A DNA stretch of 64,000 nucleotides from Maniola hyperantus (taxonomy: Eukaryota; Arthropoda; Insecta; Lepidoptera; Nymphalidae): contig NC_048536.1 in NCBI RefSeq assembly GCF_902806685.2, forward strand, positions 1,178,001 to 1,242,000. Reading direction: 5' to 3'. Both the position numbers and the translations under genes were made by a program. Shown one piece after another: positions 9,898 through 21,301 of the stretch. The number at the start of each line of letters is the position of its first letter. Position 1 is the first letter of the stretch. Below the pieces are notes generated by a model that had not been told where the DNA came from, did no database searches, and worked only from the letters and a program-made list of their open reading frames with translations.

Positions 9898-12728
9898 CTA
9901 CTCGTCGATCATCAGCTCGAAGTGCACGGTGCCTCTCCGCGCGGCGCTGTCGTCGCGGGCGATGTTCTTCGCCCACGCCGTGCACTTGATGCCGATGAGC
10001 ATGCCCGCTGCAATGACAATGATTGATGTAGACAAATATACACGCTGAAATTTTAATAGTTGTTTTCCCGAAGAGAAATGATTATGTCGTGGTATTACAA
10101 TCGATTTATAAATATTAAAAAAATATTAAAGTCAAAAATGTCAAATTTACAATCGAGAATAACAAAAATCGAATGAGACCTCCAACCAATAGTGATACCG
10201 CGTGCGTGCAGACTAGTTTATGCCGTATCACTACGCGCGAGAGCTTATTTTGCTCTGAACTTCTTCACTTTATTGGCAGCGCGGTTCGAGTGAATGTATT
10301 TACCTACTGTGTAGGGAGTTACTATTGTTTCTCACACTTTCGAGTTGTCGAATTTTTTTTAATTATTTCAAAACAAAAACATTTTTATTTTTTAAGTTTA
10401 ACTCATTTTTCAGACAATTCAATAACTTATAAAAATAGTTAAATTAATCCTGCTTTTCTGACTTCATCATCATCATCATCATCATCATCAACCAATAGAC
10501 GTCCACTGCTGGACATAGGTCTCTTGTAGGGACTTCCACACGCCACGGAATTGCGCCGCCTGGATCCAGCGGCTCCCTACGACTCGTCTGATGTCGTCCG
10601 TCCACCTAGTGGGAGTCTTCCAATGCTGCGTCTTCCGGTGCGAGGTCGCCATTCCAGCACCTTGGAACCGCAACGTCTATCGGTTGTACGAACTATGTGC
10701 CCTGCCCATTGCCACTTCAGCTTCGCAACCCGTTGAGCTATGTCGGTTACTCTAGTTCTCCTACTAATCTGCTCATTCCTGATTTGATCACGTAGAGAAA
10801 CTCCAAGCATAGCTCTCCCCATCGCCCGCTGAGTGACTCTGAGCTTTCTTATGAGGTCCATAGTTAGCGACCATGTCTCGGATCCATATGTCATCACTGG
10901 CAACACGCACTGTTCGAAGACTTTGGTCTTCAAGCACTGAGGAATTTTGGACAAGAAGACATCTCGACATCTCTTCCTGAACGCTTCCCAACCAAGTTGG
11001 ATTCAGCGGTTAACCTCTTTTTCTGACTTACGCTTAAGCTCTAGCTTCTCAAACAGTACGGCGACAACCGGACTGAGGTAGCCCTCCTGGTTGGTGTAGG
11101 GGAAGTAGTACGACGGGAACCCGCGGCGAGGGATGTACTGTACCGGCCCAATTAACTCAACGTCAGCTGGCGTGTCACCTTGGCAGGACACCCACACTTC
11201 GTTTGCACTCCCTCTGCCAGTCTATGGAGTTAAAAAAAATTACCAGTTAGTTGCATGTTAGGAGCAGAAACTGAAGAAGCTATACAATTCGTGCTCAAAA
11301 ACTATAACCTACCGTTTAATCGGTAACTCACCACTTTCGAGATATGGTGGTAATGTGTAAACAACGTGAATCAACGCATTGAACTATCACAAAAGAAAGA
11401 AAAACGGTTATTTTTTAAATTTTATTAATTGCACCTCTAACTTTTTCGGAGTTATCTTCAATATCACTTGCTTTAACGTTGATGGAAAGCATCGTGAGGA
11501 AACCTGCTTGCCTGAGAGTTCTACATAATGTTCTCAAAAGGTGTGTGAAGTCTGCCAATCTGCACTTGGCCAGTGGTAGACTATATGGCTAAACCCTTCT
11601 AAGGCTGGGAGGAGACCCTTGCTCTGTAGTGAGCCGGCGATGGATCATGATGAGAAGGGAGATAAACCTATTCACGAAACGAAGCTTACGAAAGCATGTC
11701 CCTTCTGTACCTATAGTTAGCAATAATTTTTTTTATTATTAGCAAAAAGAGCCACGAAGGTTTAGATTATGAAGTGTGTCACTTACTACTTGAGTGATGT
11801 GCTGCTTCAGATCTTCTGGCATATCTGATGGCAAGTCTTCCGTGGTGTTGTATGGCTCTGGTGTCCAGTTTAAGAGCTAAAAATCATAATCTTTTATTAT
11901 TATAGCCATATCGGCGTACAATAGTATGCTGCATATTATGCTGTCTTTCAACTTTTCCTTTTGGAAGATCGTAATGTAGGTACATCGACCTTTAGAAGAT
12001 TTATAGAGCATAAGCATAGCTCAACCGGTAAAGGAGTGGACTGAAAACCGATAGGTCGACGGTTCAAACCCCGCCCGTTGCACTATTGTCGTACCTACTC
12101 CTAGCACAAGCCTGACGCTTAGTTGGAGAGGAAAGGGGGATATGAGTCATTTAACATGGCTAATATTCTTTTTAAAAAAAATTGTCTCTGTTCTTGAGAC
12201 AGACAAAACGTGACAGAGACAACGCTTTACAAAGCCGAAATGTCATTCTAAAAGTCGGTGTACGTACCTACATTACTTTGAGCCGCGTGCTGTACGCGAC
12301 GCACATCTGCAGTCTCATACCCTAATTACCATTTAGACCTGTCGCGGAGTATAGTTCTAAATGAATAGTCAAACATCTCTACTTTGTTCAGCTTGAGAAA
12401 CACGCAGGGCGCCGCGTTGCGGTAGTTATACTTGTTCGCAGAGGTGCATGGATGAAAATCCTGCATCGGCACGTCACAAGGCTTGTCTCCGGCAGACGGA
12501 TAGTCCCATGAGCAAGCCATTCTGTTCTCAGCACTGGGGGCATACCAACTGTATTCTGAAACAGGTTTCATCATCATCAACCGATAAACCTTTACAGCTG
12601 GACACAAGTGTCTTGCAGGGACTTCCACACGCCACGTCTTGGACTGTCGCCATCTAGCGGAGCCGTGCGACTTTTTAAAGGTTCCGTACCTCAAAAGAAA
12701 AAAGGAACCCTTGTAGGATCACTTTGTT

Positions 12729-12762
<34 letters not shown>

Positions 12763-15117
12763 CCGTCGTGTCTGTCAAGAAAAACTATACGGTACCGACT
12801 TCCTGTTGACCTAGAATCATGAAATTTGTTAGGTAGGTAGGTCTTATAGTACAAGTAAAGGAATAAATCCGAAAACCGTGGTTACATCACAGAGAAAAAA
12901 TTGAAATGTGTTCATGAACAAATTATTAGTACCTACCTAAGTATTTTCAATTTTCAAAGTTAGATAACTATACCAAGTAGGGTATCATATTATTATGAAA
13001 GGGCTTTTCTTGTACATTCTAAAACAGATTTTTATTTATTTTTATGCATAGTGGTTTTTGATTTATCGTCCAAAATGTCGAAGAACTACGACTGTAATAT
13101 GGAACCCTCGGTACGCGAGTCTGACTCGCACTTGGCTGTTTTTTTATGCAACATTTGAAAAATTTACCTTGGACGAATGCGTCGATCTTGGAGGTCCATT
13201 TGAGCACGGAGGCCTCGTCATGTGCCTTGTAATAGATGAGTGTGCTGTTCACATTGGCGGAGTCTGGCCTCGGTATGAAGTCAAGACCTGAAGAAAATCC
13301 CATTTTAACTTGTTGTGTTGGGGACTTCGATGGACCTTATGATGAGTTCACTAAATAAAATCTTTATTGTGGGAACATTACTTTTTAGGGTTCCGTACCT
13401 CAAAAGGAAAACGGAACCCTTATAGGATCACTTTGTTGTCTGTCTGTCTGTCTGTCTGTCAAGAAACCTACAGTAATTTGACAGGTAGGAAGGTCTTATA
13501 TCAGACATTAGGTAACACAGTGCTCAAGTATGTGTGAAATAATATACGCAATTCGGTTCAGTGCCCTAACTATGAGATTTTACTTCTCACCAATTTTAAT
13601 AGTATTTGAGAGACGAAAATAACGTCAAAGCAAAATTGACCTAACACTTCTTGATTTAAAGACAAAAATTCAGTACCATTGATTTTAATTTCGCAACGTT
13701 TCCGCTTGGAGCTCTGGCTGTAAATGTATGTACAAACTTGAGCATTAAAACAAGGCAGTTAAGGGCCATTTTAATTTAACACTAAACTGTATTGACTCTC
13801 AAGTAGGTACTATCAACGTCGAGAAGTAAAACCTAAAAGTAAAGTACTAACCACAGATTAGCTCTAATTTGTGGTACTAACCGTACAGATGTCTCAGAGA
13901 TTTCGGTGTACCTATACTTTTTTGAAAGTCGGTTAAAAAAGTTGCCTATGTTACTCCTTAGTTAATCCACAAGTTGTCTGTGTAAGTCCCGTCAAAATAG
14001 GTTCAGCCGTTCTGAAGATTAGCCCGTTCAAACAGACAGTCAGACAAAAATTTTAAAAACGTGTGATTCAGTTCTGATACAGTTCAAAATTCAAATAACC
14101 ATATTATGAGCTTAATATGAGGTAGTTATAACGAAATTACAGACAGACACATCAATTTTATTTATTTGTATATTAAGTACTTATACTTTATTAGTATACC
14201 TAATACAGATATGGTGGAAATATGCATGCTTTATAAATTACCGTTACAGTTATTATTATATACTTACTAGCTGATGCCCGCGACTTCGTCCGCGTGGATT
14301 TAAGTTCTTAAAAACCCCGCGGGATATCTTTAATTTTTCGGGATAAAAAGTAGCCTATGTCCTTCCCCGGGATGCAAGCTATCGCTGTACCAAATTACGT
14401 CAAAATCGGTTGAACGGATGGGCCGTGAAAGTCTAGCAGACAGACAGACACACTTTCGCATTTATAATATTATTATACAGGGTTACAGGAAAAGAGGACA
14501 CGATCCCGTTAAGGGGTTATAGTACAGGACATTAGCTATCAAACGACCCCTAAAGTGCTTATGTGAAAGTGTATCGTTTTCGAGTTATTCATTTTTTTAT
14601 TTTTTTCTTGGTAAAAGGGTGTTTGCCACTTTCAAAATTAATAAAAAAAATAAAAAAATGAATAACTCGAAAACGATACACTTTCGCATAAGCACTTTAG
14701 GGGTCGTTTGATAGCTAATGTCCTGTACTATAACCCCTCGGGATCGTGTCCTATTTTCCTGTAACCCTGTATATTAATATAATATTATATTATATTATAT
14801 TATATTATATTATATTATATATTGTATATTAGTATGGATTAGTGATTAGTGACGCTTGTTCGGGCTGTTCCATTTTAAAAGTTATTGTACTAGAATCTCA
14901 GCCTTTAACAGTTAGTACCTGGACTGCTGTCGGTGATCTTCGCGTCTATCTGCCATTTGCAGCAGACGCTCAGCATCGTGACGAAGAAGCCCGCCAGAAT
15001 CATCTCGACAACTCTTTTAGGCAGTCCTGTAGTTTTGCGTGCGGCGAATTTAAGAGGAAGGCAAGTTAACTCAATGACTCCGATATTATCACTGAGCAAA
15101 ACGCGAGTGCGCGACAT
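9898..15117 (-). CDS. Na+/K+-ATPase beta subunit, divergent copy 1
   Basis: Beta subunit of the sodium pump: a type II membrane glycoprotein that chaperones the alpha subunit to the plasma membrane. Exons, 5' to 3': 15117-14919, 13287-13168, 12555-12383, 11876-11787, 11221-11032, 10007-9898. All junctions are GT-AG and the frame closes at 293 residues. Seen: GLDFIPRPD, STLIYYK, FHPCTSANKYNY, APCVFLKLNK, YNTTEDLPSDMPEDLKQHI, VWVSCQGDTPADVE, the family-typical EGYLSPVVAVLFEK, and a C-terminal CTAWAKN plus VHFELMIDE. All six ectodomain cysteines (three disulfides in the family) and NST and NTT sequons are present. Odd: the N-terminus (MSRTRVLLSDN) is not the family's, and the hydrophobic segment (MILAGFFVTMLSVCC) lacks about ten residues including the FYQTLD region of copy 3. 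The ATG at 15117 is the only upstream in-frame start I see; an acceptor-like TTTTGCTCAG just downstream leaves open a further 5' exon. Function as a pump subunit is inferred. Confidence 0.85.
10461..11008 (-). mobile_element. RTE-like LINE 3' fragment inside an intron
   Basis: The minus strand encodes VFEQCVLPVMTYGSETWSLT, then KLRVTQRAMGRAMLGVSL and KLKWQWAGHIVR, the characteristic end of RTE-type polyproteins, broken by frameshifts. The 3' tail is (ATG)n, seen as CATCATCAT at 10464. It begins only about 25 bp inside the last intron of beta copy 1. Confidence 0.85.
11428..11652 (+). mobile_element. S1 SINE lacking its tRNA-like head
   Basis: Starts at CACCTCTAACTTTTTCGGAG and continues through the S1 body to GGATCATGATGAG. 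Lies in the intron between exons 4 and 5 of beta copy 1. Confidence 0.75.
12009..12175 (+). mobile_element. S3 SINE (tRNA-derived)
   Basis: The head has an A box (TAGCTCAACCGG) and a B box (GGTTCAAACCC), and a tRNA-like ACTGAAAACC anticodon region. A body with CTAGCACAAGCCTGACGCTT and a short tail follow. Related copies are at 48790, 53450 and 59833. Confidence 0.75.
12568..12663 (-). mobile_element. RTE-like LINE 3' tail next to a splice acceptor
   Basis: The last ~95 bp of an RTE element with its (ATG)n tail. The tail ends only about 13 bp from the acceptor of exon 3 of beta copy 1 (12555); the conserved ACCTGTTTCAG acceptor stays intact. Confidence 0.7.
12675..13145 (+). repeat. family D element
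   Basis: Near-complete copy from AGGTTCCGTACCTCAAAAG through (CTGT)n to GACTCGCACTTGGCTGTTTT, in the second intron of beta copy 1. Confidence 0.85.
13384..13510 (+). repeat. family D element, 5' part only
   Basis: Starts TTTAGGGTTCCGTACCTC and stops after the (CTGT)n block and a short stretch of body. Confidence 0.75.
14268..14477 (+). repeat. family B element
   Basis: Complete copy from CTAGCTGATGCCCGCGACTT to CACTTTCGCATTTATAATAT. It directly abuts the MITE at 14478. Confidence 0.85.
14478..14769. mobile_element. foldback MITE with CAGGGTTACAGG ends
   Basis: The terminal inverted repeats extend over more than 100 bp (CAGGGTTACAGGAAAAGAGG on the left, inverted on the right) around a short AT-rich loop. 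TA is present on both sides (14476-14477 and 14770-14771), as expected for a TA target duplication of the Tc1/mariner type. A second copy is at 15471-15914. Confidence 0.85.
14770..14830. repeat. TATAT-type low-complexity run
   Basis: Repeats of ATTAT/TATAT of varying length directly after the MITE. Confidence 0.8.
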
Positions 15118-15182
15118 GTACCTACCTATGCCTAAAGATAGTAGGTATTATGTAGGTCTGTAATTCTATAGGTAGTTACTAC

Positions 15183-16058
15183 TAGTGATGTGCCGGATCA
15201 TTAAAAATGTAGATCCGCGGATACGGATCCGGATACGCATCATTGGCGTCAAGATCCGCGGATACGGATACGGATCTTAACTTTCTTACTCAATCGGTGT
15301 CGGTGCGTGTGACCTTGAAACGATACTTGACGCCATTGCGCGAGTCTTTCTCTTAGATTAATTATGTTTTGTTTATAATTTAATGTGACTTGAGCAGCAA
15401 TAACATTTGTGGTTTTTTTTGTTGTTTGTTCTGGAATAGTATTTTATTGCTACCTAATCACCTAAAAATACAGGGTTACAGGAAAAGAGGACACGATCCC
15501 GTTAAGGGGTTATAGTACAGGACATTAGCTATCAAACGACCCCTAAAGTGCTTATGCGAAAGTGTATCGTTTTCGAGTTATTCATTTTTTAATTTTTTTC
15601 TTGGTAAAAGGGTGTTTGCCACTTTAAAAATTAATAAAAAAAAGGAACAATGTATTTCAGCAGATTTTTTTTTATTTCTTGCTAGTACATATCCTTGTTA
15701 ATAATAAACAGTTATAAAACTAAAAAAAACTTCAAGCATTTTAAAATTACTGCCCAAAAACTGTACAAGTTTTCGATTTTTAAATTTAACAGTGAATAAG
15801 TGAATAACTCGAAAACGATACACTTTCGCATAAGCACTTTAGGGGTCGTTTGATAGCTAATGTCCTGTACTATAACCCCTTAACGGGATCGTGTCCTATT
15901 TTCCTGTAACCCTGTAGAATTTAATCTGAGTACCTATTCAAAATTAATTGGTTAAAGGACCGTAAAAGATCCGCCAAAAAAGAAACGGATACGGATACGG
16001 ATCTTTTTTCTCCCGCGGATATCCGCGGATACGGATTCGGATATCCGGAACATCACTA
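15183..16058. mobile_element. DNA transposon with TAGTGATGT ends (hAT-like), carrying a nested MITE
   Basis: The ends are inverted (TAGTGATGTGCCGGAT on the left, the complement of TAGTGATGTTCCGGAT on the right). Repeated CGCGGATACGGAT motifs lie just inside both ends. The flanking 8-mers GTTACTAC and GTACCTAC match at 6 of 8 positions, a degraded 8-bp target duplication. The MITE at 15471-15914 sits inside it. It lies immediately upstream of the start of beta copy 1. Confidence 0.7.
15471..15914. mobile_element. foldback MITE with CAGGGTTACAGG ends, longer copy
   Basis: Same terminal repeats as 14478-14769 but with a longer internal region. TA flanks it at 15469-15470 and 15915-15916. It is nested in the 15183-16058 element, so it inserted later. 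Confidence 0.85.
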
Positions 16059-16139
16059 GTACCTACCATTTTCGCCCATTTCGGGACATAGATTCCAAAG
16101 TTTTGCAATAACGTTCGGAAGGTTCTTCAGTTTTTTTGT

Positions 16140-16345
16140 TTAATTTTTTTTATTCACATACAAGTTAGCCCTTGACTGCAATCTCACCTGGTGGTAAGTG
16201 ACGATGCAGTCTAAGAATAAGGTAAAAACAAAAAGAATGTTTAACCGTGAAGGAAAACATCATGAGGAAACTTGTATGCCTGAGAGTTGGTTGTGTGAGT
16301 TAGCCAATCGGCACTCGTGCTTAGTAGTGGGCTGGCGCAGTGACT
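16140..16345. repeat. relics of S2 and S1 SINEs
   Basis: An S2 3' part (CAAGTTAGCCCTTGACTGC, about 16160-16225) is joined to an S1 body fragment (GTGAAGGAAAACATCATGAG, about 16240-16340). Confidence 0.6.
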
Positions 16346-16970
16346 GAATTTTTATGTAGCTAGGTAAGTACCTACTTACCTAGAATTTTTAATAATCTCT
16401 TAAAACAGTTAAGTATGAAGTATAAACATATTTTTGTATTATTTATATAACTTTATCATCTGCTTTGTTCCGATGTGAGGTCAGACGCCATTTTAAAATC
16501 TTATCATTATTGTCTTTTTAATGTAAGTAGGTAAGTACCTACTTATACCTAATTATGGTATTAGGTATAAGTACTTAGCTGAACGGTAGGTACAAAGTAT
16601 ATCGCGAAATTCAAATTTAATTTGGTTTTTCACAATTTGTAAACTAATGCGACAAACTAGACTTATGGCATTCAAATCGCGCCCCTAGTAATATCATCTT
16701 CACAGGTTTATATAAAAAATCTTTACTTTAAAGTGTCCAGTTTAATAAAATTACGTTGTCTCTGTCTGTTACTAGTATATGAGTGACAGACAGAGACAAC
16801 GCTCTACAAAGCCGAAATGTCATTCTAATGGCCGATGTACATTACTTTCTGCCGCGTACTATAGTCCTCTCCGAGATCTTATATGGTTTATAAGTTATAA
16901 CTAACTACCAGTAAGTCAGGTAGCCGCTAGACCAACGATTCAAGGTCCAAGAAATCTACTCAAGTAAGCT
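16345..16970. other. intergenic DNA with transposon relics
   Basis: About 16605-16745 matches one arm of the MITE at 33320-33618 (GCGAAATTCAAATTTAAT). A TCTCTGTCTGTTACTAG region about 16760-16830 resembles 12185-12260. No gene seen. Confidence 0.5.
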
Positions 16971-17300
16971 AAAAAAATAAAAACCGACTTCGTTACATAA
17001 ACACTAAAAATTGAAAAATAATTTAATTTATTACCGAATATATTATGTATACAAGAGTTAATATAGTTGCATAATAATACTTTTTGGTGCCGGTGCCAAT
17101 TAGCTTTAGCTGCGCGAATCGTCTAGACTTCATATTTTTATGGGACTCCACAATGGCACCTCATTGGCACCGACCCCAAAAAATATTATTATGGAACTAT
17201 ATTAACTCTTGTATACATAATATATTCGGTAATAAATTAAATTCTTTTTCAATTTTTAGTGTTTATGTAACGAAGTCGGTTTTTATTTTTTTTGTAAAAA
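16971..17300. mobile_element. long palindromic MITE, copy 1 (palindrome part)
   Basis: About 125-bp near-perfect arms (AAAACCGACTTCGTTACA on the left, inverted on the right) around a ~75-bp centre with TTTAGCTGCGCGAATCG. The same palindrome occurs at 21302-21652 and 47051-47395. Confidence 0.85.
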
Positions 17301-17376
17301 AATTTTATTTCACAATTTTTAGTGGCCCCATGGAATTATGCTATGACTGGTTAAAAATCTACTGTTTACTAAGCTA

Positions 17377-17911
17377 CTAGCTGATCCCCGCGGCTTCGCC
17401 CGCGTAGATTTAGGTTTTTAAAGATCCCGTATAGCCTATGTCACTCAGGAATAATGTAGCTTTCTACTGGTGAAAGAATTTTTAAAATCGGTTCAGTAGT
17501 TCTAAAGATTACCCCCTACAAACAAACTTAACGACATTACCTCTTTATATAATACTAGCTGATCCCCGCGGCTTCGCCCGCGTAGATTTAGGTTTTTAAA
17601 GATCCCGTATAGCCTATGTCACTCAGGAATAATGTAGCTTTCTACTGGTGCAAGAATTTTTAAAATCGGTTCAGTAGTTCTAAAGATTACCCCCTACAAA
17701 CAAACTTAACGACATTACCTCTTTATATAATATAGCTGATCCCCGCGGCTTCGCCCGCGTAGATTTAGGTTTTTAAAGATCCCGTATAGCCTATGTCACT
17801 CAGGAATAATGTAGCTTTCTACTGGTGAAAGAATTTTTAAAATCGGTTCAGTAGTTCTAAAGATTACCCCCTATAAACAAACTTAACGACATTACCTCTT
17901 TATATAATATA
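17377..17911 (+). repeat. three tandem units of about 178 bp
   Basis: Units start near 17377, 17556 and 17732, each with GCTGATCCCCGCGGCTTCGC and ending in TTACCTCTTTATATAATA. They differ at only a few bases. The sequence is a diverged relative of family B. Confidence 0.9.
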
Positions 17912-17912
17912 A

Positions 17913-19118
17913 TACAACGGGCCGTGCAGCAGAAATCGTAATATTTTAATTTCGCCATAACTTCAAAACCAAACGTCCAATTTTAATCATTCAAAGACCA
18001 AATATTATCTCCATAAACTGTTCTTAGTGATGAAATCATTTATTTTGATAAGGATTAATAGCATGAGTAAAATAAACGCGTTTAAATGTAGTCCAAAAAA
18101 AATTCAAGATTTTTAAATAAAAAAATGGTTGCTGTGCCTCACTCGACATAGATGGGTATAGTGTGTCGCGGACTTTTTTGTAGATATTTATAAGATCTAC
18201 AATTAATTAGAACATTTTATGGTTCTATCTTTTATAGTTTAGGCAGCGTACGCAAAATAAGTAACTTTTCTGGTTGATTTTTTACACCTTGTGTCCGAAA
18301 AACCCAAATATCTTACGGAACCCTATTTTTTTCCAAAATAAAATATAGCCTATGTTACTCGTGGATAATGTAGCTTTCGAATGGTGAAAGAATTTTTAAA
18401 ATCGGTCCAGTAGTTTTTGAGCCTATTCAGTACAAACAAACAAACAAACAAACAAACAAACAAACAAACAAACAAACAAAGTTTTCCTCTTTATAATATT
18501 AGTGTAGAAATACAACGGGCCGTGCAGCAGAAATCGTAATATTTTAATTTCGCCATAACTTCAAAACCAAACGTCCAATTTTAATCATTCAAAGACCAAA
18601 TATTATCTCCATAAACTGTTCTTAGTGATGAAATCATTTATTTTGATAAGGATTAATAGCATGAGTAAAATAAACGCGTTTAAATGTAGTCCAAAAAAAA
18701 TTCAAGATTTTTAAATAAAAAAATGGTTGCTGTGCCTCACTCGACATAGATGGGTATAGTGTGTCGCGGACTTTTTTGTAGATATTTATAAGATCTACAA
18801 TTAATTAGAACATTTTATGGTTCTATCTTTTATAGTTTAGGCAGCGTACGCAAAATAAGTAACTTTTCTGGTTGATTTTTTACACCTTGTGTCCGAAAAA
18901 CCCAAATATCTTACGGAACCCTATTTTTTTCCAAAATAAAATATAGCCTATGTTACTCGTGGATAATGTAGCTTTCGAATGGTGAAAGAATTTTTAAAAT
19001 CGGTCCAGTAGTTTTTGAGCCTATTCAGTACAAACAAACAAACAAACAAACAAACAAACAAACAAACAAACAAACAAACAAACAAACAAAGTTTTCCTCT
19101 TTATAATATTAGTGTAGA
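17913..19118 (+). repeat. two tandem units of about 600 bp
   Basis: Unit 1 starts at 17913 and unit 2 at 18511 (TACAACGGGCCGTGCAGCAG). They appear identical except for the number of (CAAA) repeats (about 18433-18480 and 19031-19089). No coding potential. Confidence 0.9.
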
Positions 19119-19119
19119 T

Positions 19120-19360
19120 TACACTGATCGCGAGCAATTTACTCTTATCCGTTGAGGAGTTCCAGTATCTATCTTCGAAGATGTTCATCAGATCTTCACT
19201 AAATTGAAATGGGACCAACTTTGAAGTATATACCCTTTCAAACAAAAAAAGAATTTTCAAAATCGGTCCAGGCGTTTTTGAGTAATCGGGGAACATACAT
19301 TAAAAAAAAAAAAAGAAAAGATTCCGACGAATTGAGAACCTCCTTTTTTTGAAGTCGGTT
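19120..19360 (+). mobile_element. 3' part of the long MITE family
   Basis: TACACTGATCGCGAGCAATT to GAAGTCGGTT matches the right-hand part of the elements at 21302-21990 and 47051-47713. Confidence 0.8.
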
Positions 19361-19387
19361 AACAAGTGCGTGGCGGGTCACGCGCAG

Positions 19388-19931
19388 TGTAGGGTTCCGT
19401 AGTCACAATCCTCGAAAAACAGATATAACTCCTTAACCTGTGAACCCCTACATAGCCATGATAGTTTTCCTTTAAAATTGATTATATATACTACTGCTTT
19501 GAATTTTTTCACGTTCCTATATACTACCATTTGGCTGATAGAGGGGGGGGGACACTTGACTCTAATATAAATTAACGCTTTAAAACATCATATTTTACAA
19601 ACGCATCTAGTAATCAAAAAATGATGTTCCCACACCCACAGTATTTTTAAAAGACATATTCAACGATATCCCACACTATGGGGTAGACGAGAAAAAAAAA
19701 TCATCCCCACTTTACATGTAGGGGAGCTAACTAGGTACTATAAAAAAAATATTTATCAAAATTTTATTTCACTACTTTGTCGGCGTGATTAATCTTACCA
19801 ATGCCAAATTACAGATTTCTAGCACTAATGGTCTCTGAGATTAACCGAGGACGGACGGACGGACGGACAGACAGACAGACGGACGGACATGGTGAAATTA
19901 TAAGGGTTACTTGTTTACTACGGAACCCTAA
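19388..19931. mobile_element. element with inverted AGGGTTCCGTAGTC ends
   Basis: The left end AGGGTTCCGTAGTCACA and right end TTTACTACGGAACCCT are inverted. The interior holds (GGAC)n/(CAGA)n at 19852-19890. Likely a non-autonomous DNA element. Confidence 0.6.
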
Positions 19932-20462
19932 ATCTCCGTCTAGTTTTTTTGATGAAAAATGAAACACGGTCAATGGTCATAATTAAATGGATTCAATTTA
20001 TTATTCTAAACTTAAAAATAAAAATAAAAATTTGGGTGCCGAATACCGATAATGAGTATAAATAGTTATGATTTTTCACAAATCAAGGATTAGGCAATCT
20101 CCTAGTAAAAATTTGTATATTGAAGAGTGAAAACAATGATGCCCTTCCGTTTAGATTAGGTTCGGATAGGATCCACTTTTTGAAAAACTTTGTAATGGTA
20201 GGTACCCTTTCTATGAGAGTAAAAGTTTACGCCGCGACAGCGACCGACGACTCAAATGCGAGACAGAGTCGAGCGACGACGACCATCACTTAGCTGAATA
20301 TCTAGAGGGCCCTTCCAGTGTATTACTTTACTCTATGGGCCCCACTACCATCGCTTAAAGTAGGTACTAATGTTTTAATATTGTTTTGACAATTTCATAC
20401 AAAACTTATATTATGAAAACAAACATGTCAACATGATGTCAAAACAATAATGAAACATTGTG
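19932..20462. other. intergenic, nothing recognised
   Basis: AT-rich unique-looking sequence with a C/G-richer patch (GACAGCGACCGACGACTC, about 20230-20290). No gene found. Confidence 0.5.
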
Positions 20463-20630
20463 GCTAATTCCGTTGTACACAATATCTAAACTAAACTAAA
20501 ATGGCACGTCTAAACCTATTGCTATCCCTATCATAATGTTGCTTGCGGAACAGGATAGCACTAGATTTAGACCTTCTAATTTAGTTTAGTTTAGAGATTG
20601 TGTACAAGAGAATCGGCCCCTTGCTTTAAG
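20463..20630. mobile_element. short MITE with TTGTACACAAT arms
   Basis: The arms CGTTGTACACAATATCTAAA and TTTAGAGATTGTGTACAAGA are inverted around a ~90-bp centre. A second copy, interrupted by later insertions, is at 28276-29173. Confidence 0.75.
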
Positions 20631-21301
20631 CGGTGGTAGTAGGGTCCTTGAATTGTTTTGTCGGTGAGTGAGACAATCCTTGTCTCACTCCCTCTGAGTT
20701 TTCAGAAAGCCAAAAGTTAGGCAGACTCTCTGTCCCACTCGCCAACTAAACACTACAGAAAGTCCATCATAAGCCAAGAGACCGTCGCGCTCGCGCGTTC
20801 ATGTCGCGGTATAAACTTGTACATTTAAGAACATACATAAAAAAAAAAAAAAAAAAAAGATTCCGACGAATTGAGAACCTCCTCCTTTTTTTGAAGTCGG
20901 TTAATGATGTGATAATGTTCAAGTTTATCGTAACATACCGATTACCGTCAGGTAACGAATAAACCGATACAATCGCGTGTATTGAAGAATGAAAGAAACA
21001 AAAGACGTTTATTTACCAAACTGTGGCACACATCACATCTTAAAACTAAGAGCTGGTTATTCCGGCGCTTCTTCCACCTGAGCATAAGCCCAACGCGCTT
21101 CAAGCAAAAGAAGCGCCGGAACAAACTGTCATGTATGGCACAACTCGAAAAAGGGTCCCAGCTCAGCATTATGCTGTATGCCTTGTTGCACAAGATCACA
21201 CAGCGCTGATTTTCAGCTGGTACCCTGAACCGGGTGACGCCACGGAATTATAAACTAACAATAACTATTGGTGTCGCAATATCTCACTGCACGCAGGACA
21301 A
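20631..21301. other. intergenic, minor relics
   Basis: Contains a relic of the long MITE right end (about 20838-20904, CCGACGAATTGAGAACCTCC). Around 20985-21120 GGCGCTTCTT and AAGAAGCGCC are inverted. No supported gene. Confidence 0.45.

Noticed and set aside
9746..9985. Arg-rich minus-strand open frame (MHGVGEEHRPRRQ)
   Set aside because: It is the wrong frame of the last exon of beta copy 1; the correct frame ends VHFELMIDE.
10488..10954. Host gene on the minus strand
   Set aside because: The encoded peptides are the end of an RTE polyprotein in two shifted frames with an (ATG)n tail.
12009..12085. tRNA-Phe-like gene
   Set aside because: The ACTGAAAACC anticodon region looks right, but the same sequence recurs as the head of S3 SINEs at 48790, 53450 and 59833.
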